Below are positions 22,085 to 32,095 of a stretch of 64,000 bases of DNA, piece by piece (position 1 is the stretch's first letter; the number at the start of each line of letters is the position of its first letter). This stretch comes from Vandiemenella viatica (taxonomy: Eukaryota > Arthropoda > Insecta > Orthoptera > Morabidae). The position numbers and the translations under genes are program-made. The stretch lies in NCBI GenBank assembly GCA_031002005.1, contig JARYHS010006964.1, forward strand, positions 3,348,001 to 3,412,000, given 5' to 3'. The notes under the pieces were generated by a model. The model made no database searches, was not told the origin of the DNA, and saw only the letters and a list, made by a program, of their open reading frames with translations.

Positions 22085-22254
22085 GCAACGTGGTGACGTC
22101 ATACTCTCTCCAACCGGAAGTGTTTACATAGCGAGGCGGTACGTGGTAGCAGTGGTATCGCGATCTAGATATTACTGATTATACTTCATTATATGTGTTA
22201 CGTTTAGTGATTTTACATCAGTTAATATCTACTGTTTACTTGTGTTGCATTTGG
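22085..22254 (+). promoter_or_regulatory. Promoter-like block and candidate leader exon (dup copy 1)
   Basis: The block has the palindromic cAMP-response element TGACGTCA (22094-22101) and an ETS-type CCGGAAGTG (22114-22122), a pairing common in TATA-less housekeeping promoters. A donor-like TTGG|GTAAGG follows at 22254. Related blocks are at 41148-41306 (same strand) and 38636-38735 (inverted, same order of motifs). I infer a promoter and non-coding exon 1 for the zinc-finger exon at 23.6 kb. No transcript evidence is available. Confidence 0.4.
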
Positions 22255-22384
22255 GTAAGGTGTGTTTCTCAGTGATTTAAAACAGTGAATTATGTTCTGC
22301 TGCAACTAAAATATTTATGATGATGTCTTTGTTTGTTTATGTTCTTGGCGATAGTAGAAGATATTACAATTGTGTATACTCCTA

Positions 22385-22620
22385 TAGTACTATACTACTT
22401 GATTTCAGGCATAAGGGTGTGGCAAAATTTTCTTTTGTGGGAAAGGGTGTAAGGGATTGGAATAAATTGCTAAGAGAAGTGGTGAATAATTCTCAGAAAT
22501 ACTGTAGGAATTTGAAGTAAAAATTAGTAGAGGGGAAAAACTAGTTTGGATGAGGAAAGAAGAAAGAGGGGTGTGTAGGAAAATTACCACTGGAGTGGGC
22601 ACTCCATTGCAATTTTATCT
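22385..22620 (+). pseudogene. 5'-truncated CR1 3' end (dup copy 1)
   Basis: Encodes LDFRHKGVAKFSFVGKGVRDWNKLLREVVNN, the CR1 C-terminus. It then ends with the family hairpin GGAGT-GGGC-ACTCC and GCAATT, followed by ATT repeats. Confidence 0.8.
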
Positions 22621-23562
22621 ATTATTATTATTAATAATAATTCCATCATACACTTTCAATATAAATTTCATGTTACATATTAGTGTTTGAATTTGTACTG
22701 AGCATAGAGTACCATGTTATAAAGAAAAGATAGAGTTCTGTATTTGATTTGATGTTGTTAGCTTTCAGATTTTTGTTTACTTCCTGTGGAGAGTTTTATC
22801 TGCACTTTGCATCACTTTTTTTGATAGCAGTGTGAGGATGCATTCCAGTGAATCACCAATATTCTCCAGCTGTATTTTGAATGTGCTCACCTGATTTATA
22901 GTCTCCAGCTGTACTATTTGAGCTAGGTCACGGCTAATAGGTACCTTCACTTGAACACAGTCAATACAAGTTCCCTACAAATTAAATCATTCCAGTATCT
23001 GCCTCACTGTGTTTCTCATTCCTTTTTTATATATAAATCTTTACCAAGCTTATCCTGCAATAACCAAATTAACACCAGCTCCTTCCTTTAATAACTATCT
23101 TGTTACATTATTTGTTCCTTGCAGTGTATGTATCACACTACAGCTTACATCTAAACTATTTCTTTTCTATTTTTGATTAATGTGTTGTTGCAATTACCAG
23201 AATTTTATCTGCAGTCTTAGCAGATGCACTGAAAATAAGCATTTTTTTTTTTTAACTGACAAAAGTTTTCTGATATTTGTGAAAAATCGAACTTGGACTG
23301 GTTTGTCGATTCTCCCCCCCCCTTCCCAGTGTTAACTCCTACATGTACTAATCATCAACAACCAATCACTAGTAATTGGTAGCTGTTTCAATTATATCTG
23401 GTACTTTTTATTACAATTGATCATTGTGTAGGTATGAGAATTTTTAATAGATTTATCTTCTTTTGTTTAATATGGATGCTATATTGGTGTGTATCTGTGC
23501 AATTCTTTATCAATGTTTTGCAGTAAACGAACTGAAAAAATTGTCTGTATTTCTTTTTACAG
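22621..23562. other. Intron-like stretch
   Basis: Between the leader-like exon and the zinc-finger exon. No coding content was recognised. It contains the empty SINE site AACACCAGCTC (23071-23081). Confidence 0.4.
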
Positions 23563-24057
23563 TACAATGTTCAGTTTTAATAGAGGAAAAAATAGTTCCA
23601 TGTTGTAATCAAAGTGATACTAGTGTGGTGCAGAAGTTATGAGACACACTATTTTATTCGCATCTTGTGTGAGATCTACCAGAATATCTAATCATGTCTG
23701 TGGCCAGGCCAGCACTTGCTGATAAGGCATGTGTTTAGTCAAGACCTGTATGTAAATAGACCTTTATATATTTGCCAAAACAGTGGTCAGATTTTCATAA
23801 ATGCATTGAAGTTGTGTGAACATAATTTTGTAGAGAGCAAGAAAGCTACATTTAAAGAGACATTAGTAATTGAACTTGCTTGTGCATTCTGTGCAGATAA
23901 TTTTTTTATCTTGTTCCTCCCTAATAAAACATGTATTCACACATATCTCAGCCATTTCAACTCCCTTACATGTTTGTGAATATTGCTGCAAAGTATTTAA
24001 GGATTTGACAAGACTCCAATTTCATAAACACACCAACAGAATTGCACAAAGAAGTTA
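23563..24057 (+). pseudogene. Zinc-finger exon, broken (dup copy 1)
   Basis: The exon follows a TTTTTACAG acceptor at 23562. It matches 43018-43553 closely but lacks 44 bp after GCCAGCACT, which removes the first C2H2 finger and shifts the frame. A further small change near 23907 (TTTTTTATCTTG against TTTTTATGTTG) breaks the third finger. The last finger (HVCEYCCKVFKDLTRLQFHKHTN) survives in another frame. The deletion edges share ACT, fitting microhomology-mediated loss. It is a pseudogene copy. Confidence 0.75.
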
Positions 24058-24059
24058 AG

Positions 24060-24294
24060 ATGATACGTTATAATTTTATATTGATACTGCACTTATTTTA
24101 TATTTGATATCAGTTATTTCTTGTGATCAGACTTTTTGTGCTAATACTGGACTTATGTCTGCTTACTTGTCATTAGTTCAATCATTCCAGAAGTTAATGT
24201 TTAATCCTGTTGCTGACATTTGTGTTTAAGTTCACTATAGCATTGTGCATGCCCCTCTGACTATTTCTCTAGCCATCTCCTTTCTCATTATTAT
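24060..24294. other. Sequence after the zinc-finger exon
   Basis: AT-rich, no gene seen. It has the same content as 43557-43790 in the second duplication copy. Confidence 0.4.
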
Positions 24295-24310
24295 TTATTA
24301 TTATGTTATG

Positions 24311-24326
24311 TACTTTGCATGCAAAG
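24311..24326. repeat. Perfect 16-bp palindrome ACTTTGCATGCAAAGT
   Basis: A self-complementary word at the likely 3' end of the antisense CR1. It is conserved in the second duplication copy near 43808-43824. Confidence 0.8.
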
Positions 24327-25535
24327 TTCCCCCAGCTATCTACTTTTGCCACTTATAAATTATAAATTTAAACCACTCCAGATGTATGCACGAAACCAAG
24401 TGCTAGCTGCTGCTAACAGTCACCGTTTTCCTTCCATGCACCATTTTTTATTTTTCAACCAACATAATTGCAATCACCAAATTAAATGTATATTTGTAAA
24501 CTTTTTCTTCATCCTTGTGTCTTCTAATGTCTGCCAGTCCAGATCATTTATCACATTAGTAACTGACTAAACCTGTGGTAATTTCTGCAAAAAAAATCAA
24601 GCAGCTCTTCTTTGCACCCCATCCAACTATTGTATTTGATACCCGAAAATTGGGTCGCAAACTACACCACCATATTTATGCAATAGTCCGATGAAAGTTT
24701 TATAGTCCAGTTCCCTCACTACTCTGGTAAATACCCTCATCACCATGCCCAGTAATTGAGAGATTTTTTAACCTTTTCCTACCATCTGCCCTATGTCTCC
24801 TTTCCTGTCATATTTATTATTATTGATTTTATTATTTGAATACAGCATTTTCTACCCTGATGATTTTCTTTCATCCTTTTAAGTATTCCTCAACTCAACA
24901 AGTCACTTTGTTATCCCCTCCATTAGTTTGTACCTTATTGAGTACCGTTTTATTTCTCACTCTGTCACATGCCTTCAATAGATCTAGTGTTACACTATCA
25001 ACTTCGCCACCTGGTCCAGTTTATCTTAAATATCTTGCATACAGCCCACCAACTGAAATTTATGTGAATATCTTCGCCTAAAACCATGTTAATAATTTAC
25101 AAACCAGTCTCTATTCTCACAAACATTTCTATAGTTACATATTACTCTCTAGTATGAAACTAAACACCTTGTAATTTTCAACCCTATATGTCACCCCACC
25201 TTTATGTACTACTATCATTCTTTCCCAGTCCTCTGGTAAGCAGCAAGACTGCAGACTCAATGTAAATAATGCTGAATACACCTGTAGTAGTATTAATTAT
25301 ATAAGTCCCTTCCTACTGTTTTAGCTTTCTTCATATTTTACAAAGAATCTGTTTCTTATAAATGAATGTAATTTTTCTCGGCGTTGTTTATTTATAAACG
25401 TTTCTCGGGCAACAAACCGAGTAATATTATTGTTAATACACAATATTTCGGCGACTTTATTCTCCGTCGCCATCTTCAGATGCAGTTGTCAGTGTCTTGA
25501 AGTCTACCTTGAAGTCAGCCTTTAGCGTGTTGTTT

Positions 25536-26320
25536 GATGGAACTTTGGGACACACGGTGTACAGGAAGCCAACGCACACGGACCTGTACCTAAACGCGCA
25601 CAGTTATCATCATCCGGCACAGCGCAAGACAGTACTAACTACTCTTGTCCACAGAGCGCGAGCAATATGTGATAAAGACAGCCTTCCTAGTGAGTTAAAA
25701 CATCTACGTGATACCTTCAGGAAGAATGGGTACAATGAACATCAGATACAGTTGGCATTCCGGGAAATGAAACGCAGGCCTAATGAACACGATAATGGTC
25801 CACACGATAAATTAGCCTTCTTGCCGTACTCTGGCGCCACAACATCTAGGGTCGGAAGAGTCCTGGCAAGAAATGGCATTAAGACCATTTTCCTACCACC
25901 ACCGAAATAGAGAAACATTTTGCGCTCTCCAAAAGATGACCTTGCCCTTCGTACACCCGGAGTTTACTGCATCCCGTGTGAATGTGGGAAGAAATACATC
26001 GGCCAGACCATACGGTGCGTACAACAACGGTGTTTGGAACACGCCCGACATGTTCGCCTGGGGCAAAAAGACAAATCCGCAGTGGCAGAACATAGTTTGA
26101 CAGAAGGACATGGTTTTGATTTCGAAGCGACTAAGGTACTGACACATGCGAGAGGCTTCTGGGACAGCGTCATCAAAGAAGCATTTGAAATTCGCCTCGC
26201 GTCTGATTTGGTTAACAGGGATTGTGGGTTCCAGATAAGTGACGCATGGAATCCTGTTATCGAGGCTGCTCGTCACCAACGCTCTGTTTTTTGTGTTCCG
26301 CGGGCGTCTAATGACATCTG
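25536..26320 (+). pseudogene. Upstream partial Penelope ORF (C-terminal region with GIY-YIG)
   Basis: A direct repeat of the 3' third of the full ORF. It reads GTLGHTVYRKPTHTDLYLNA, then EMKRRPNEHDNG, and the GIY-YIG nuclease core PGVYCIPCECGKKYIGQTIRC with R and E residues downstream (RCLEHARHV). A TAG at 25908-25910 replaces the TTG of the downstream copy. It lacks the reverse transcriptase and acts here as a pseudo-LTR. Confidence 0.85.
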
Positions 26321-26426
26321 AGATGCTGCTAGGCAACAGAACAACATCTGTCGTTGCCATGCCAGTTTTCAAACAACACGCTAACGGCTGACTTCAAGGT
26401 AGACTTCAAGACACTGGAAACTGCAC

Positions 26427-26490
26427 CTGAAGATGGCGACGGAGAATAAAGTCGCCGAAATATTGTGTATTAACAATAATATTACTCGGT
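26427..26490 (+). ncRNA. Hammerhead-ribozyme-like motif in Penelope terminal repeat (upstream copy)
   Basis: The core reads CTGAAGA (26427-26433), stem II TGGCGAC / GTCGCC, then GAAA (26457-26460), then a TATTGT / ACAATA helix with loop GTATTA and ATA after it. That order (CUGANGA, stem II, GAAA, stem III, NUH) is the hammerhead layout, and such ribozymes are known in Penelope terminal repeats. Stem III needs a bulged A to place NUH, and I found no convincing stem I, so activity is unproven. The ORF start codon ATGGCG lies inside the motif. Confidence 0.5.
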
Positions 26491-28160
26491 TTGTTGCCCG
26501 AGAAACGTTTATAAATAAACAACGCCGAGAAAAATTACATTCATTTATAACTTACCTCTACGGGGAGGATATATATCGTCGCGTTAAGCGACTGGAGAAG
26601 CTTCGCAAGAAGAGGTCAAGACTTCTTAGTGCTCTCGCTTTTCTCCAACGATGCCGGGACCAAAACATTGTACCTCGTTTTGCCGAGATTCGTCACCCGA
26701 TTGAATCTTTTGCGGCGAAGAAAATTCTACGGAAAGCGAGTTTGTCTCTGGTGAGGGAGAGGATTCAATACACCAGGCGTGAGTTAGACTCTGTTTCTCA
26801 GTCTCTTCTTGCTTGCCACATGTTTTTGTCTAACTATCTGCACCGTGACGCCTGGGAGTGGGTAGACAACTGTACCGTCGCTGAAAGTCACAGAGTTCAA
26901 CGCCGTGCGACGGCACGGCAATGCGGGAAATTTGCCCGACTTGCCCACAAAGTTAATACCTCTTCTGCACCTGATAGAAGGACAGTAATTAATCTGAGTG
27001 GTGCTGAATTAGATACTGCCACCTTTTCAGTTCTATCTAAAGGGTTAAATTTTGCGCCAGTACCCAAGACCATTCCATACAGGGAAATTCTCACTGGCGT
27101 CGAATTAGCAGTTCGTGGTTTGCCTGTGAGCGCTGCTGAAGAGATAAGGCGAGAAACCAGCCGAATATTAAGCAAGGCCAAACCGCCTCGGCCCAACACC
27201 ACAGCTGCGGAGCGTAAAGCACTTTGGTCTTTGCGTCACAACCAAGATATTATCGTCCTACCAGCAGACAAGGGAAACGCTTCGGTGGTTCTTACGATGG
27301 CAGATTATCAACGGAAAGTGGAAGAACTTTTGGTGGACGCGGCTTACCGGAAAGTGTCGAAAGATCCAACCAATACGGTGGCGAAGAAAACAACAGCTCT
27401 GCTGAAATGTTCGGGGCTACCAGAAGACACTATTAAACAGTTACAACCCCGCGCAGCTGTTCCACCCAGACTTTATGGATTACCAAAAATCCATAAACAA
27501 GGAACACCATTACGGCCAATAGTGAGTACTATTGGATCGGCCACTTATAATCTGGCTCGGTACTTGACCGGCCTATTATCACCATTTGTGGGAAAATGTG
27601 TTCACCATGTGAAAAACTCGACCGAATTTATTAATATTGTTAAAGAACTTCACCTGCGTCAACAGGATTTGATGGTGAGCTTCGATGTGGTTTCCCTCAT
27701 CACCAGGGTTCCTCTGGCTGATACGATGGCTCTACTACAACAGCACTTCGAGCCCAGGTTAGTCGAGCTGTTCTGCCACACATTACAATCATCGTACTTC
27801 TTGTTTAACGGGCACTACTATGAACAGATCGAGGGAGTTGCCATGGGCAGTCCCCTGTCACCTGTTATAGCTGATTTCTATATGGAACATTTTGAGGAGA
27901 AAGCGTTGGAAAGTGCCCCCATGAAGCCCAGTGCCTTCTTTCGGTACGTGGATGACACATTTGTTGTTTGGCCCCATGGTAGAGACAACCTAGATAAGTT
28001 TCTCCTTCACTTGAACAGTGTCAACAAAAACATCCAATTCACGATGGAGGTTGAAAAGGAAGGTCGCCTGCCCTTTTTGGACATTCTGATTATAAATAAA
28101 GCTGATGGAACTTTGGGACACACGGTGTACAGGAGCCAACGCACACGGACCTGTACCTAA
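26433..28160 (+). CDS. Penelope-like reverse transcriptase (open for 575 residues, shifted at its end)
   Basis: An uninterrupted frame with a Penelope-type N-terminal region (basic helices to ~residue 130), then DIIVLPADKGNASVVL (~270), PPRLYGLPKIHK, PLRPIVSTIGSATYNLA, MVSFDVVSL (motif A, catalytic D ~416), GVAMGSPLSPVIADFYME and FRYVDDTFVVW (catalytic DD ~507). RLPFLDILI closes the thumb. Penelope reverse transcriptase is related to telomerase. The start shown lies in the terminal repeat, so the true start may be further downstream. A one-base deletion near 28132, relative to the partial copy (CAGGAGCC against CAGGAAGCC), cuts the C-terminal nuclease off this frame. Otherwise no lesion is visible, so the copy is young. 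Confidence 0.85.
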   Translation: MATENKVAEILCINNNITRFVARETFINKQRREKLHSFITYLYGEDIYRRVKRLEKLRKKRSRLLSALAFLQRCRDQNIVPRFAEIRHPIESFAAKKILRKASLSLVRERIQYTRRELDSVSQSLLACHMFLSNYLHRDAWEWVDNCTVAESHRVQRRATARQCGKFARLAHKVNTSSAPDRRTVINLSGAELDTATFSVLSKGLNFAPVPKTIPYREILTGVELAVRGLPVSAAEEIRRETSRILSKAKPPRPNTTAAERKALWSLRHNQDIIVLPADKGNASVVLTMADYQRKVEELLVDAAYRKVSKDPTNTVAKKTTALLKCSGLPEDTIKQLQPRAAVPPRLYGLPKIHKQGTPLRPIVSTIGSATYNLARYLTGLLSPFVGKCVHHVKNSTEFINIVKELHLRQQDLMVSFDVVSLITRVPLADTMALLQQHFEPRLVELFCHTLQSSYFLFNGHYYEQIEGVAMGSPLSPVIADFYMEHFEEKALESAPMKPSAFFRYVDDTFVVWPHGRDNLDKFLLHLNSVNKNIQFTMEVEKEGRLPFLDILIINKADGTLGHTVYRSQRTRTCT

Positions 28161-28888
28161 ACGCGCACAGTTATCATCATCCGGCACAGCGCAAGACAGT
28201 ACTAACTACTCTTGTCCACAGATCGCGAGCAATATGTGATAAAGACAGCCTTCCTAGTGAGTTAAAACATCTACGTGATACCTTCAGGAAGAATGGGTAC
28301 AATGAACATCAGATACAGTTGGCATTCCGGGAAATGAAACGCAGGCCTAATGAACACGATAATGGTCCACACGATAAATTAGCCTTCCTGCCGTACTCTG
28401 GCGCCACAACATCTAGGGTCGGAAGAGTCCTGGCAAGAAATGGCATTAAGACCATTTTCCTACCACCACCGAAATTGAGAAACATTTTGCGCTCTCCAAA
28501 AGATGACCTTGCCCTTCGTACACCCGGAGTTTACTGCATCCCGTGTGAATGTGGGAAGAAATACATCGGCCAGACCATACGGTGCGTACAACAACGGTGT
28601 TTGGAACACGCCCGACATGTTCGCCTGGGGCAAAAAGACAAATCCGCAGTGGCAGAACATAGTTTGACAGAAGGACATGGTTTTGATTTCGAAGCGACTA
28701 AGGTACTGACACATGCGAGAGGCTTCTGGGACAGCGTCATCAAAGAAGCATTTGAAATTCGCCTCGCGTCTGATTTGGTTAACAGGGATTGTGAGTTCCA
28801 GATAAGTGACGCATGGAATCCTGTTATCGAGGCTGCTCGTCACCAACGCTATGTTTTTTGTGTTCCGCGGGCGTCTAATGACATCTGA
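28161..28888 (+). pseudogene. Penelope GIY-YIG endonuclease region, out of frame with the RT
   Basis: The continuation of the same protein after the frameshift. It includes REMKRRPNEHDNG, PPPKLRNIL and a GIY-YIG domain (GVYCIPCECGKKYIGQT, then R and E in RCLEHARHV), ending ..VPRASNDI. Two cysteines in CIPCECG fit the zinc-binding linker typical of Penelope nucleases. In Penelope elements this nuclease nicks the target. The copy is open from about 28140 to the stop at 28886. Confidence 0.85.
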
Positions 28889-28993
28889 GATGCTGCTAGG
28901 CAACAGAACAACATCTATCGTTGCCATGCCAGTTTTCAAACAACACGCTAAAGGCTGACTTCAAGGTAGACTTCAAGACACTGGCAACTGCAC

Positions 28994-29054
28994 CTGAAGA
29001 TGGCGACGGAGAATAAAGTCGCCGAAATATTGTGTATTAACAATAATATTACTC
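28994..29054 (+). ncRNA. Hammerhead-ribozyme-like motif (3' terminal repeat)
   Basis: Same core as at 26427, with CTGAAGA, stem II and GAAA unchanged. An inverted third copy lies at 25420-25485. Confidence 0.5.
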
Positions 29055-29960
29055 GGTTTGTTGCCCGAGAAACGTTTATAAAAAAATCTTTTTCTTATTT
29101 GGTAGTTTGCTCATTTCTACTTGTATGGGTTTGCTCATCTGATTTACCCCCTTCCATCTCAAGGTTATGGTCACTAATGGTCTAAGTAAAACAATCACTC
29201 ACCTCCACTGCCATTTTCAAATCCTCAGTGACTTCTTCTCCATCCTCATCTACAATTGTCCAAACACCTTCCATTCACTTCAGTTATCTAACACAGCCAT
29301 AGAAATGCATCATTTAGTGGTTCCCCATCACCAATAATATTCTTCATAAACTCATCTTTAGCTTCCCTGTTTGCCATTGTTAATTGCTTCAGGAATACCC
29401 TACTGCCTTCCTGTATGTTAACTCTGTTGTGATTTGTTCATAAACCTCTTTAACCTCCTCACCTTTTATTGTAGTTAGTAGGTTCTTTACTTCTCTTTAA
29501 TTTTTTATTTTGGAATAAATATTTCTGCACCAATTTACTATCTCCTTGAACTCTTCACTTCTTGGTCTCTCTGTACTTGTGCTGAACCTTCCGCTAAACT
29601 ATCTCTTCAATTCTGAAATTTGTGTCCTTTTATAACTATGCCTATTTTCCCATTCAATTTTGGCTACTGTTGGTTCTGTATCCTTTAATATACAACAAAA
29701 CTGATTACTTATTTCTTGTTATATGAGACCCCACAATGTTCTTCATAAGACTTTATTAGGAAAATAACCAAAATATTTTGTCCCCATGTGTACTGCTCTA
29801 CCAGTTCTTTCAATGATCCTTCCCTAACTGAGGTATTTGCAAATCTCTGTTCATTTGTGTGTTTTTTTTAATTTCCTACCCAGTTGCCATTAGCTTTATT
29901 CATTCATTGTCATTGCACCCACTTTGATTCTACTGCGAGCCTCTCATAGTTAGTAACTAT

Positions 29961-31609
29961 TTCCTATCTTATGTCCCCAGAGGCAGTGCTAGACAATATT
30001 CCCACCATTTCCACAGGTTACTCTCTGATGTGTTTGCATGTTCTGTGGAGCACAGAATCAACTGTCTTAGTGTGACTTGGTTAATGCCACTTAGGACAGG
30101 CCCACTCTGTAGTATAGTGCTAGAGCAGAAGTGCTGAGGTCACTGAGGCTAGCACCTAGATTGTTCCTGTCAGTTGGCTTAAGAAGGTATCACGTGCAGT
30201 TAATTTTATCTTATTACTGAGGCAGTGGTTTTTGGTTGTGAAACCTCTTTAAAGAGCCTAGCAGAGGTATTTTTGGTTATTGCTATATTGCAAAGTAGTT
30301 CCCTTTTAGTTAATGTTCGGATGCTGAAGTTACTAAATGCCGAACAAATTCAAATCGAGTACCAGGATTTCAGCACAAGTACAGAGAGACCAAGAAGTGT
30401 TCATTAACTTTTGTACAATTTTAATGAGGTTCCCATTAGTTTTTACTCCAACGGTAGAGACGACAGTCCATCACTACATGTGAAAAATGTAGCACTAATG
30501 GGTATAAGGGTTGGAAGCTGGTAGATCTGCTACAAAAATAAAAAATAAAAAAAATGTTAAATCAATTGCATCTATAAGTATGTAGTTTACAACATTTATT
30601 TGTATGAAATAAAATTATGGAGTATTCACAGTCTTCAAAAGGCAAAAATTATAACTGGCAAATGGTATGTTCCAACTACATAAAAAATGTTGTAAATGAA
30701 TTGTTTAATATAAATGAAAAATTCATGTTTTTCCAAGGCTATACACCTATGACTGATTCTTTACAATTATAAATCTAAGAGATGTGAATTATGAATTTTG
30801 GGAACACCTATCCTATCTCCATAATTTGTTTTTTTTGGTCACCTATTCAAAAGGCCAAAGTATTTTGTATGAAGTATATCTTTCTTATAAAGTGATATAT
30901 GGATTATGGATATTTTTTCTGACCAACCATTATCACACTTTTGGAATGGATCCATTCATTGTAAAATTGTTGGTGATAAAATATTGAAATAAATGGTATA
31001 TAAAATATTGAAATAAAGGGTATACAGATATATAAAATCCATTTACAAAAACAAACCAAAAAAATCCTTCACTGCTAGGTCAAATACTTTTCAGTTTACT
31101 ATCGAATGCATTTGTGATTGAAATGTCTAATTTGTGCCAAAATTTGGTATTGATGTTGAAACTTTCTTATATGAATTTATTTTACAATAAGTGAAAGCAT
31201 TTTCTCCTTAGAGCACAGTTCTCCGTGTTAGCTGTTGCTCTTACTAATTAGGTTGTGTCATTGCTGTCACACCACTGACAGAGGCTCTCTGACTAGCAGA
31301 TTCTCCTCCATCGTCTGCTTTCTCTTGTTATTTGTCTTCAGTGATAAGTCATTACTTACCATGTCGAAAAATGAGATGATAATTAGTTGCTATCCTGTGT
31401 TTTCTGATGTTCATGTCTTGTTTACTTGTTACATGATCTGTCCATCAGGATAATTAATAATCAGCAGTAAAGCTACACTTAGATAACCTCTATCCCATTA
31501 ATGATTGAAATTTTAGTGTCAAGGCTTTTACTGCACATAATATTTCAGAATTCTCTAGCTAGCGCCAGTTCTTTATCAGGACTCTACACAAAGAGTTAAT
31601 GCTCTTTAG
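29961..31609. other. No recognisable gene (duplicated at 45.7-47.4 kb)
   Basis: AT-rich unique-looking sequence shared with duplication copy 2. No motif-bearing frame was found. Confidence 0.4.
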
Positions 31610-32000
31610 AATATTGCCGTACACAATTGATTGTCCCTTTCTCTGAAGCATCAATATTTTGGTTTCACCAGCACTCTAGATATTTGGATGTGGTCACTAC
31701 ATTGATTCTATTTTTATCTAGGTTGATTACTACGTTTTTCTTTCATAATTGATTCTGAGTTCTTTTTTCTGAAATATCTGGAAGATACTGAAGATCTTCT
31801 GAGTCATACACGAAGATCTGAGTGTCAACTGTATAGTGGATATTTAGCTGTTTACTGTTTATCTTGTTTTATTCATCAACTTCTTGCTAGGTATTCTGAA
31901 AATGGCCTCAGGTTACAAGTTGAAGAGTATAGGAGATAGAATACATCTCAGTAATACCTGCAAATATTTTTATTTATTAAAGTGGTCTCCACCTTGATGT
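31610..32000 (-). pseudogene. LINE reverse transcriptase fragment (dup copy 1)
   Basis: On the minus strand a degraded palm: a CILSPMLFNLYPEAIFR-like block (best seen in copy 2 at 47700-47800), then TVDTRIFVYDSEDLQYLPDISE where YADD is expected, then VVTTSKYLE. It is an old APE-type LINE of a family other than the CR1 here. Confidence 0.5.
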
Positions 32001-32095
32001 ATAATAATTAATTCCAGTACAGCTTTTTTTATATAAAGTTAAAATCTTTATTGTCAAGAGCAATACATTTCAGCTCAGATGGATACATTGTTTAA

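Larger units (their letters stand above)
25346..29097 (+). mobile_element. Penelope-like element, with inverted and direct pseudo-LTR segments
   Basis: The body 25359-29084 lies between 13-bp target duplications AATCTGTTTCTTA (25346-25358) and AATCTTTTTCTTA (29085-29097). The empty site is at 44873 in the second duplication copy. Layout: 25359-25540 is an inverted copy of 26375-26548; 25536-26520 is a direct partial copy of 28105-29084; then the full unit with its ORF. Partial tandem copies plus an inverted end are the classical Penelope arrangement. Insertion happened after the segmental duplication, or was lost cleanly from copy 2 (less likely). Confidence 0.9.
24295..29960 (-). pseudogene. 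Antisense CR1-type LINE, split by a Penelope element
   Basis: Minus-strand reading, 5' to 3' from about 29960. Endonuclease remnants come first (RFANTSVREG, LVEQYTWGQNILVIFLIKS near 29740-29830). The linker is at 29100-29700, then motif A remnant VTLDLLKACDRVRNKT (about 24950-25010). The thumb follows (VMRVFTRVVRELDYKTF..LLHKYGGVVCDP near 24650-24740), then the degraded C-terminus, and the 3' end is near 24300. The Penelope-like element at 25359-29084 sits inside it. The same LINE without that insertion is at 43790-45730. It is heavily mutated. Confidence 0.7.
21586..32095 (+). repeat. Segmental duplication copy 1
   Basis: This region matches 40649-47903 in order and orientation at very high identity. 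Homology continues leftward through Harbinger copy 1 to its left terminus at 17037. On the right it ends at GGATACATTGTTTAA (32095), after which the two copies differ. Copy 1 alone holds the Penelope-like element at 25359-29084. Copy 2 alone holds a SINE and a 93-bp insertion. Confidence 0.9.

Noticed and set aside
25893..26372. 159-residue minus-strand frame, repeated at 28460-28939
   Set aside because: It is antisense to the GIY-YIG region of the Penelope element and present twice because that region is duplicated; no independent motifs.
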